Origin: Oscillospiraceae bacterium
GTDB taxonomy: Bacteria > Bacillota > Clostridia > UMGS1840 > HGM11507
NCBI GenBank assembly: GCA_015068525.1
Contig: SVKJ01000024.1
Location: forward strand, 1-19,045
Direction of reading: 5' to 3'
DNA: 19,045 nt
The notes below the pieces were generated by a model. That model was not told where the DNA came from and did no database searches. It saw only the letters and a list, made by a program, of their open reading frames with translations. Positions within the stretch are counted from its first letter, which is position 1. The number at the start of each line of letters is the position of its first letter. Below, piece after piece: positions 13,625 through 19,045 of this stretch. The position numbers were made by a program, and so were the translations under genes.

Positions 13625-15458
13625 ATTCGTTTTTATGATAATAATTATATATTTTTTCGGCTAAAGTTTTGTTTACAACTTTATTTAACTCTTCCTTAGA
13701 TGCATTTTTTATATTGTCAATAGTTTCAAAATAAGAAAATAATTTCTGCCTTGTTTTATCCCCGATGCCGTCAATATTTAAAAGGTCTGACCTGATAAGA
13801 TTATTTGTTCGCAAATGATGATGGAATTTTACTGCCTGATTATGCGTTTCATCCTGCATTTTTGAAACAAGGTTAAAAGCATTTTTCTTTAAGTAACATT
13901 CATATTCTTTACAATCATCAGTTATATCGCGGGTTTTATGTTTATTATCTTTTACAAGCCCGAAAACATCAATTGAAAGTTCTGCCATCTTTACAGCATT
14001 TTTGCCAACTTTAACGTGGTTCATTCCGCCGTCAACAAAAATTAAATCGGGAAGATTTATAAATTTAAGTTTCTCTCTGTCCTCTCCGTTTTCAAGTTTC
14101 AGCCTGTCTTCTAAATAGTGTATAAGTCTTCTGTAAATAACCTCATACATTGCTCCGTAGTCATCCTGCTCAGTATGATATTTTATTTTAAATTTTCTGT
14201 ACTCTTTAGGATTTGGTTTCCCGTTTTCAAAAACAGTCATAAACCCAACAATATCTTTTCCGCCCGTATTTGAAATATCATAAACTTCAATTCTTTCAGG
14301 AATTTTTTCTAAATTAAGAAGTTCTTTAAGTTCATAAAGTCCGCTTTCAAATTTATTTCCTTTTTTCTGTTTAAGCCCCTCTTTTGCATTATTTAGAGCA
14401 AGGAGAGAAAGTTGTTTCTTTTTCCCCAGTTTAGCGTAATTTAAGATTACATTAGAACCTTTCTTTGCAGAAAGGAACTCGCCTATAAGTTCCATATCGG
14501 AAAACGTAAAGGGAATAATTATTTCCTTTGGAATATAAAAAGAAGCATCATAAAACTGTTTGATAAATTCCTTTAAGACCTCTTCTTTTTCTTCTCCTGA
14601 TTTGAAGAACATATTTTTACTGCCAAGCATTTTCCCGTTTCTTATAAACATTACGGTAACGCAAGTTTTTTCCTCGTCATCGTAAATACCCAAAACATCT
14701 ATATCCGAATTTTTAGGTGCAGATATTTTCTGCTTTTCGGATATTTGATTTATATGATTTATCCTGTCTCTTAACTCGCCTGCAAGTTCAAATTTAAGTT
14801 CACTGCTCGCCTTTTCCATATCGGCTTTAAGTTTCTTTAATATACCATCTTCTTTACCATTAAGAAAACGGATAATTTCTTTTATATTGTTATTATAGTC
14901 TTCTTTGGAAATATATTTCATACACGGACAGGAGCATTGATTTATATGGTAATTAAGACATTCTCTGCCCTTATACTCTTTTTTCAAATCAAGATTGCAA
15001 CTTCTTATTCCATACGTTTTTCTAAGAAGGTCGATTACCTCTTTTACTGAATAGGAACTCACGTATGGGCCAAAAAATTTATCCTTTTTATTATCCACCT
15101 TTCTTGTCATCATAATTCGGGGATAATCTTCCGATGTTGTAATTTTTATATATGGAAAAGTTTTATCGTCTTTTAGTAAAATATTATATTTGGGACGATG
15201 CCTTTTTATAAGATTGCATTCCAAAATAAGCGCTTCAATTTCAGAATCGGTTACAATCCAGTTAAGGTCATAAATGCAGTCTATCATTTTTAAAACCTTG
15301 TTATTATGGTTTGCACTTTTTACAAAATATGAACGCACTCTGTTTTTTAATATTTTTGCCTTTCCGACATATATAATATTATTAAGTTCATCCTTCATAA
15401 TATATACGCCCGGCTTGTCAGGAAGCATTTTTAATTTTTCTTTAATTACACCGTTCAC
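13623..15458 (-). CDS. uvrC: UvrABC excinuclease subunit C
   Basis: UvrC makes both incisions around a DNA lesion in nucleotide excision repair after UvrA and UvrB locate it. The 611-residue protein shows the GIY-YIG nuclease for the 3' cut (GVY 17-19, YVG 30-32, Arg40), a cysteine cluster with iron-sulfur spacing (Cys154, 167, 175, 179, plus an extra Cys177), the UVR domain that meets UvrB (about 206-239), an RNase H-like domain for the 5' cut (Asp394 in YDIS, Asp476 in VDGG, His540), and a helix-hairpin-helix end (about 558-607, IDGIGDKTRQKL). I start it at GTG 15456-15458, preceded by AGAAGGTG, so that it reads NGVIKEKLKMLPDKPGVY as in the family; the open frame reaches an ATG at 15498-15500, but that has no ribosome site. 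Confidence 0.96.
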   Translation of the reverse strand: MNGVIKEKLKMLPDKPGVYIMKDELNNIIYVGKAKILKNRVRSYFVKSANHNNKVLKMIDCIYDLNWIVTDSEIEALILECNLIKRHRPKYNILLKDDKTFPYIKITTSEDYPRIMMTRKVDNKKDKFFGPYVSSYSVKEVIDLLRKTYGIRSCNLDLKKEYKGRECLNYHINQCSCPCMKYISKEDYNNNIKEIIRFLNGKEDGILKKLKADMEKASSELKFELAGELRDRINHINQISEKQKISAPKNSDIDVLGIYDDEEKTCVTVMFIRNGKMLGSKNMFFKSGEEKEEVLKEFIKQFYDASFYIPKEIIIPFTFSDMELIGEFLSAKKGSNVILNYAKLGKKKQLSLLALNNAKEGLKQKKGNKFESGLYELKELLNLEKIPERIEVYDISNTGGKDIVGFMTVFENGKPNPKEYRKFKIKYHTEQDDYGAMYEVIYRRLIHYLEDRLKLENGEDREKLKFINLPDLIFVDGGMNHVKVGKNAVKMAELSIDVFGLVKDNKHKTRDITDDCKEYECYLKKNAFNLVSKMQDETHNQAVKFHHHLRTNNLIRSDLLNIDGIGDKTRQKLFSYFETIDNIKNASKEELNKVVNKTLAEKIYNYYHKNE

Positions 15459-15568
15459 TTTAACACCTTCTATTAAAAGGGGATAGGAAAAAATGTTCAT
15501 AACAAAAAGCTATTTGATTTCAGAGATTTTAAAAAAATCTTTACTTTCATTTTGCATTTTGCATTTAC

Positions 15569-15590
15569 GGGAGGGCACGGAGGCCCTCCC
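15569..15590. repeat. GC-rich REP-like hairpin
   Basis: GGGAGGGC (15569-15576) and GCCCTCCC (15583-15590) pair around ACGGAG, followed by CTACAA. It is far more GC-rich than its surroundings and is preceded by a TTTTGCA direct repeat (15550-15564). Palindromes of this shape next to CTACA are common intergenic repeats in clostridia; the link is from memory and not tested here. Confidence 0.6.
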
Positions 15591-15607
15591 CTACAATCTA
15601 CAGACCC

Positions 15608-15634
15608 AAAAAAAGGGCTGTTTTAAAACAGCCC
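15608..15634 (-). terminator. Terminator of the HPr gene
   Basis: GGGCTGTTTTAAAACAGCCC (15615-15634) is a perfect palindrome. On the minus strand it is followed by seven T (plus 15608-15614). It lies eight bases after the HPr stop codon, so it ends that gene and separates it from uvrC. Confidence 0.93.
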
Positions 15635-15642
15635 CCATATTT

Positions 15643-15906
15643 TTATTCGCCGAAATTAGAATTTATAAGCGAAACCAAGCCGTTAACAGCAGTTTCTTCG
15701 TCAACGCCCTCCGCTATAATGGTTATGTTAGTTCCTCTTGTAATCCCCAAAGATAAAACCCCAAGTAAACTCTTTGCACTAACCTTTCTTTCATCCTTTT
15801 CAACCCAAACTGTTGATTTGAATTCATTTGCTTTTTGAATAAAAAATGTAGCAGGTCTTGCATGCAAGCCTATTTGATTTTGAACTACAACATCTTTAGA
15901 GTACAT
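15643..15906 (-). CDS. HPr-family phosphocarrier protein
   Basis: An 87-residue HPr protein. His15 in GLHARPA is the site phosphorylated by PTS enzyme I, and Ser46 in AKSLLGVLSLG is at the position phosphorylated by HPr kinase in Gram-positive bacteria to drive CcpA-dependent catabolite control. Having His15 marks it as a true phosphocarrier rather than a Crh-type protein, which lacks it. Enzyme I is not adjacent, so this is a separate HPr gene, as is frequent in Clostridia; whether it is the main ptsH or a regulatory paralogue cannot be told. The ATG follows AGGGAGAGG. It has its own terminator and is probably monocistronic. Confidence 0.94.
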   Translation of the reverse strand: MYSKDVVVQNQIGLHARPATFFIQKANEFKSTVWVEKDERKVSAKSLLGVLSLGITRGTNITIIAEGVDEETAVNGLVSLINSNFGE

Positions 15907-15991
15907 AAATTATACCTCTCCCTTTTCTGACTTTAAACCTTTTAAAATATAATACAAAAATATGCATTTTAATCCATCTTTTTATACTATT

Positions 15992-16020
15992 AGAATACTA
16001 AATTTAGAAGATAAAGTCAA
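15992..16020 (-). promoter_or_regulatory. Candidate promoter of the HPr gene
   Basis: On the minus strand TTGACT (plus 16015-16020) and TATTCT (plus 15992-15997) are 17 bp apart, giving a leader of about 80 bases. The -10 box is only fair. Confidence 0.4.
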
Positions 16021-16069
16021 CACTTTTTTGTTATTTTTTATAATTTACATAAAATTAACAATTTATTGT

Positions 16070-16097
16070 TTGTTTTTTCTATAAAGTCTGCTATGAT
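16070..16097 (+). promoter_or_regulatory. Promoter of the zinc-ribbon membrane protein gene
   Basis: TTGTTT (16070-16075) and TATGAT (16092-16097) with a 16-bp spacer and an extended -10 (TGC directly before TATGAT). Confidence 0.5.
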
Positions 16098-16133
16098 ATT
16101 ATTATATGAAATTTTTTTAAGGTGGTAATTATT

Positions 16134-16526
16134 ATGAATTTTTTAAGGCGTATTTTTTATAATATGTACGGTATGGACAAAATGGGTTATTTTACAATAC
16201 TTACCTCAATTGTTTTAAACCTTCTTGGCAGTCTTTTTCGTGTGCGTCTTTTTATTATTTTAGGTGAAATTATCTTTTTATATTCGGCTTTTCGATTTAT
16301 TTCTAATAATAAGGCTCAAAGATTTAAGGAAAATCAGAAATTTTTAAAAATATATGAAGATGTAAAAAGAAAGTTAAGACAGAATAAAGCAAGACTTAGT
16401 GATAAAAAGAATAATTATTTCCGTTGCCCGAAATGCAAAACTTACCTTTCTGTGCCAAAAGGCGTAGGCAAAGTATGTATAGTTTGCAGAAAATGCAATC
16501 ATCAGTTTATTAAACGCAGCAAATAG
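16134..16526 (+). CDS. Small membrane protein with C-terminal zinc ribbon, function unknown
   Basis: I do not recognise a named family. The 130-residue product has two likely TM helices (about 17-35 and 38-57), a basic amphipathic stretch (60-93) that may be coiled, and a C-terminal cysteine-rich unit with CPKC (98-101), then Cys115, and CRKC (118-121). The two CxxC pairs fit a zinc ribbon exposed to the cytoplasm. Start ATG 16134 follows AAGGTGG; an upstream in-frame GTG at 16122 lies within that ribosome site. It is flanked by its own promoter and a terminator hairpin, so it appears monocistronic. Related two-TM plus zinc-ribbon proteins occur in Clostridia, but I know of no assigned role. 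Confidence 0.82.
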   Translation: MNFLRRIFYNMYGMDKMGYFTILTSIVLNLLGSLFRVRLFIILGEIIFLYSAFRFISNNKAQRFKENQKFLKIYEDVKRKLRQNKARLSDKKNNYFRCPKCKTYLSVPKGVGKVCIVCRKCNHQFIKRSK

Positions 16527-16556
16527 TATACGAACTTGTATACTGCACTAAAAGTC

Positions 16557-16590
16557 AAGATATATTTCGATTGAAATATATCTTTATTTA
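16557..16590 (+). terminator. Terminator hairpin overlapping the next promoter
   Basis: AAGATATATTTC (16557-16568) pairs with GAAATATATCTT (16573-16584) around GATT, followed by TTATTT. A smaller hairpin, AGTATAC with GTATACT (16525-16531, 16538-16544), precedes it at the stop codon. The right arm contains the -35 box of the next promoter. Confidence 0.65.
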
Positions 16591-16599
16591 TGTTATAAT
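16571..16599 (+). promoter_or_regulatory. Promoter of the glycosyltransferase-chromate transporter unit
   Basis: TTGAAA (16571-16576) and TATAAT (16594-16599) are 17 bp apart. Transcription should start near 16606, leaving a leader of about 100 bases before the ATG at 16709. Confidence 0.75.
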
Positions 16600-16620
16600 G
16601 ATTTCATCAAAGATGAATTC

Positions 16621-16678
16621 TGCGATATACCTTTCGGTGCGATATATTTTTGAATATCCCCGCCAAAGGCGGAATATG
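16621..16678 (+). repeat. Short hairpin array in the glycosyltransferase leader
   Basis: TGCGATATA occurs twice (16621-16629, 16638-16646) around an ACC-TTTC-GGT mini-hairpin, followed by CCGCC-AAA-GGCGG (16660-16672) set between two GAATAT/AATAT words. The pattern resembles arrays of short palindromes spaced by GATAT that I associate with Clostridia. It would be transcribed as part of the 5' leader. Confidence 0.5.
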
Positions 16679-16708
16679 CAAAAAATGAGAATTAGGAGTG
16701 AAATTTTT

Positions 16709-17749
16709 ATGAAAACTAAAATTGCTCTTATCCCTGCGTATAAACCTGACATAAAACTTATAACCCTTATTGAATCATTAATCAAAACGGATATTATTCC
16801 TGTTGTGGTTAATGACGGCAGCGGGAATGAGTTTGACGAAATTTTTCAAAAAGCAAATGAATATTGCCATGTTCTTTCTCACGAAGTAAATAAAGGAAAA
16901 GGAAGAGCGTTAAAGACGGGACTTTCATACATTAAAGATACCTACAAAAAGGATTACATAGTTGTTACTTTAGATGCTGACGGTCAGCATACTATTAAAG
17001 ATGCGAAAAAAGTATTAAGTCTTTGCGAAGAAAATCCCAAAGTTCTTGTTTTGGGAAGCCGTTTTTTTGACAAGGACACTCCTCTGAGAAGCAGATTCGG
17101 AAACACGCTTACAAGACTTGTATACAAAATTTCTACAGGAATTTCAGTATATGATACTCAAACGGGGCTTCGTGCTTTCTCTGACGAAATCATTGATAAT
17201 CTGATTGACATTAAAGGCGAAAGATACGAGTATGAAATGAATGTTCTGCTTGAATGTAAAAATTCAGGTATTAAAATAATTGAAACCAAAATTGAAACAA
17301 TTTATATTGATAATAATTCCTCATCACATTTTGATGCAGTTAAAGACTCAATAAGAATATATAAAAATATCTTAAAATTTTCTGCTTCGTCAATTTTCTC
17401 GTTTTTAGTTGACTATGGATTTTACAGTTTATTTTTAGTTATATTCGGTCTTTTTGGAATTTCAAAAACTGTTACTTTTTCAAACATCTGTGCAAGATGT
17501 ATAAGTTCCGTAGTTAATTTTAATATTAACAGAAAGTACGTTTTCAAAAGCAAAAAAAATATTATAAAATCACTTATTGAATACTATTTTTTAGTTGCAG
17601 TTATACTTATAGGTAACACTTTGGTACTTAACTTCTTTATTTATAAACTTTCTTTAAATGCATTTTTTGCAAAAATTGTTACTGAGATAGTTTTCTTTAT
17701 TATAAGTTTTTTTACACAAAATTTCATAGTTTTTAAAAGGGAGAGTTAA
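16709..17749 (+). CDS. Family 2 glycosyltransferase fused to a GtrA-like membrane domain
   Basis: The 346-residue protein joins two domains. Residues 1-215 are a GT2 fold like dolichyl-phosphate mannosyl- or glucosyltransferases: nucleotide-binding IPAYKP (8-13) and VNDGSG (34-39), the metal-binding DAD of LDADGQH (88-94), GSRFF (116-120) and QTGLRAF (151-157). Residues 222-343 hold four TM helices of the GtrA type, with VDYGFY and the NFNINRKYVF signature. Such proteins make or flip polyprenyl-phosphate sugars for decoration of wall polymers or lipids; GtrA proteins are thought to move the lipid-linked sugar across the membrane. ATG 16709 follows AGGAG; the frame is open upstream through the repeat leader but without a ribosome site. 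The stop codon directly abuts the first transporter gene. The acceptor is unknown. Confidence 0.93.
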   Translation: MKTKIALIPAYKPDIKLITLIESLIKTDIIPVVVNDGSGNEFDEIFQKANEYCHVLSHEVNKGKGRALKTGLSYIKDTYKKDYIVVTLDADGQHTIKDAKKVLSLCEENPKVLVLGSRFFDKDTPLRSRFGNTLTRLVYKISTGISVYDTQTGLRAFSDEIIDNLIDIKGERYEYEMNVLLECKNSGIKIIETKIETIYIDNNSSSHFDAVKDSIRIYKNILKFSASSIFSFLVDYGFYSLFLVIFGLFGISKTVTFSNICARCISSVVNFNINRKYVFKSKKNIIKSLIEYYFLVAVILIGNTLVLNFFIYKLSLNAFFAKIVTEIVFFIISFFTQNFIVFKRES

Positions 17750-18292
17750 ATGAAACTGTTATTTGAGTTGTTTATATGTTTTTTCAAAATAGGTATTATG
17801 ACCTTCGGAGGCGGAATGGCAATGCTTCCGATTTTAGAAAAAGAAGTTGTTGATAAGAAAAGGTGGGCAACAAGAGAAGAACTTCTTGATTATTACGCTG
17901 TATCACAATGCACACCCGGAATAATCGCAGTAAATGTTGCAACTTTTATAGGTCATAAACTAAAAGGAATAAAAGGCGGCGTTGTTGCAACTTTAGGGGT
18001 TGTCTGCCCCTCTGTTATAATTATTTTAATTATTGCCGCTTTTCTTAAAACTTTTTCTTCTCTTATAATTGTTCAAAAAGCATTTAACGGAATAAGAGTT
18101 GCTGTATGCGCTCTTGTTATTTCTTCAGTTGTCGGTCTTTGCAAAAAAGGAATAAAGGACTTCTTAGGGGTTATAATTGCACTTTCAACTTTCGGGATAA
18201 TTGTCGCACTTAATTTATCTCCTATTTATATAGTTATTTGTGCCGTAATTATCGGTATATCCTATAATTTAATAAAGGAGAAAAGAAAATGA
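17750..18292 (+). CDS. Chromate transporter (CHR family), first half-protein
   Basis: A 180-residue hydrophobic protein corresponding to one half of ChrA. The CHR signature is at the N-terminus, with FGGGMAMLPILEKEVV (about 19-34) and the QCTPGIIAVNVATFIG motif (about 60-75), then GGVVATLGVVCPS and about five TM segments. Short CHR proteins act as pairs of half-size subunits with opposite membrane orientation. In ChrA, members export chromate; many homologues in anaerobes have no known substrate, so the name should be taken as family membership only. The ATG follows the previous stop codon without a gap, and AGGGAGAG inside that gene serves as ribosome site. It overlaps the next gene by four bases. 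Confidence 0.93.
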   Translation: MKLLFELFICFFKIGIMTFGGGMAMLPILEKEVVDKKRWATREELLDYYAVSQCTPGIIAVNVATFIGHKLKGIKGGVVATLGVVCPSVIIILIIAAFLKTFSSLIIVQKAFNGIRVAVCALVISSVVGLCKKGIKDFLGVIIALSTFGIIVALNLSPIYIVICAVIIGISYNLIKEKRK

Positions 18293-18840
18293 TTTATTTA
18301 ACACTTTTTTATGAATTTTTCAAAGCGGGGCTTTTCGCTGTGGGCGGCGGTCTTGCTACACTTCCTTTTTTATATAATATGGCAGATAACTATTCTTGGT
18401 TTACCCATTCGGAACTTACTGATATGATTGCAATTTCCGAATCTACACCTGGTCCTATAGGTGTTAATATGGCAACCTATTCAGGATTTAACGCATCAGG
18501 AGTTTTGGGAGGAATTGTTTCCACCTTAGGTTTAATATTACCCTCTATAATAATAATTCTTATAATTTCATCATTTTTAAATAAATTTAAAGATAACAAG
18601 TTTGTAGAATATTCTTTTTATGGAATAAGACCTGCCGTATGCGGACTTATATCCGCTGCTGTTTTTGATATTATTTTGGTTACCCTGCTCGATTTAAATT
18701 ATTTAGGTAGTTTTTTAAACATATTTAAAATAAAGGAAATTATCTTATTTGCAGTTTTATTTATCCTAATAAGAAAAATAAAAATCCACCCTATTTTCTT
18801 TATTTTAGCATCAGGAATTATTGGTATCATTTTATTGTAA
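18289..18840 (+). CDS. Chromate transporter (CHR family), second half-protein
   Basis: The 183-residue partner of the preceding gene, with the same CHR signatures in diverged form: AVGGGLATLPFLYNMA (about 17-32), ISESTPGPIGVNMATYSG (about 50-67) and GGIVSTLGLILPSIIIILIIS. About five TM helices are predicted. Its ATG overlaps the upstream stop codon as ATGA, and AAAGGAG precedes it. The two genes together equal one full-length ChrA, an arrangement typical of the short-chain CHR pairs and not a frameshift, because each has its own start, ribosome site and complete domain. It is followed by a terminator. Confidence 0.93.
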   Translation: MIYLTLFYEFFKAGLFAVGGGLATLPFLYNMADNYSWFTHSELTDMIAISESTPGPIGVNMATYSGFNASGVLGGIVSTLGLILPSIIIILIISSFLNKFKDNKFVEYSFYGIRPAVCGLISAAVFDIILVTLLDLNYLGSFLNIFKIKEIILFAVLFILIRKIKIHPIFFILASGIIGIILL

Positions 18841-18844
18841 CAAA

Positions 18845-18870
18845 AAAGGAGATGTTTAAACATCTCCTTT
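18845..18870. terminator. Palindromic terminator after the chromate transporter genes
   Basis: AAAGGAGATG and CATCTCCTTT flank TTTAAA, making a perfect 26-base palindrome five bases after the stop codon. The trailing T-run is only TTT on the plus strand but longer (TTTTTT) on the minus strand, so it may work in both directions. Confidence 0.75.
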
Positions 18871-18985
18871 CAGACTGTCGAAAAAGTCGGTCTACCGCAA
18901 AAAAATTAAAAAAATTTAAGAATATTGATAAATAAAGATATTAATAATTCAAAGTGAAATGGCAAGGGCATCATCGAGAAACTGA

Positions 18986-19045
18986 TGTGACCCCAAAAAG
19001 TTAGACTTTTTATAGCGTAGTGGTTTTAGAGGCTGCTACGCTATT
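18986..19045. mobile_element. Probable left end of an IS3-family insertion sequence, cut by the window edge
   Basis: TGTGACCCCAAAAAGTTAGA (18986-19005) resembles the terminal inverted repeats of IS3/IS150-group elements, which carry a TGACCC-AAAAAGTTAGAC-like word. It is followed by a TAGCGTAG/CTACGCTA stem (19013-19020, 19036-19043). No transposase codons are within the window, so this is a call from the end sequence only. The stretch 18871-18985 before it holds no gene; it has only AT-rich sequence and a weak AGACTG/CGGTCT stem. Confidence 0.45.

Noticed and set aside
17750..18840. A frameshifted full-length chrA
   Set aside because: Both halves have their own ribosome site, start codon and complete CHR signature, as in known short-chain pairs.
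1..19045. A CRISPR array
   Set aside because: No set of regularly spaced identical repeats with unique spacers was seen; the three similar hairpins are kilobases apart.

Overview
The window reads as chromosome of a low-GC, endospore-forming, Gram-positive anaerobe of the class Clostridia. This rests on a Spo0A master regulator with an almost invariant DNA-binding domain, an S-layer-homology (SLH) protein, an HPr with both His15 and Ser46, strong AAGGAGG-type ribosome binding sites, consensus sigma-A promoters and AT-rich intergenic DNA. I cannot name a species. Nothing looks like a prophage or genomic island, but several small repeats and the edge of a probable insertion sequence are present.

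Layout. At 1-1000 lies a stand-alone tyrosine recombinase (minus strand). Next come a DegV-family lipid-binding protein (minus) and, divergently, the de novo NAD operon nadA-nadB-nadC (plus, overlapping genes). The nadA promoter (TTGACA, 17 bp, TATAAT) is embedded in a near-perfect palindrome. After nadC comes a 430-bp stretch made of two back-to-back inverted-repeat elements, and then niaR, which encodes the NAD-biosynthesis repressor of the HTH_11 plus 3H type. Operon, probable operator and probable repressor are therefore all in view.

From 6200 to 12330 (minus) is a four-gene transcription unit in the order membrane-fusion protein, ABC ATPase, MacB/FtsX-type permease, SLH surface protein. 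The first three form a MacAB/YknXYZ-like system. The SLH protein ends at a strong bidirectional terminator. Divergent from it is spo0A (plus), convergent with uvrC (minus), which is preceded by a gene for HPr (minus). The right part holds a small two-TM zinc-ribbon protein, a GT2-GtrA fused glycosyltransferase, and a split chromate-transporter pair, all on the plus strand. The last 60 bases look like the terminal repeat of an IS3-family element that continues outside the window.

Repeats are the most unusual content. Three hairpins share an AAAAGGG-(T/A)CTGT-CCCTTTT core but have outer stems that differ while staying paired, and all sit at gene 3' ends. A GC-rich REP-like hairpin lies between the HPr gene and uvrC, and a small hairpin array forms the leader of the glycosyltransferase gene. 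The main candidate for something undescribed is the pair of TA-bounded inverted-repeat elements filling the nadC-niaR gap. They share a central TA, and the outer stem of the first stays fully paired as RNA through G-U wobbles.
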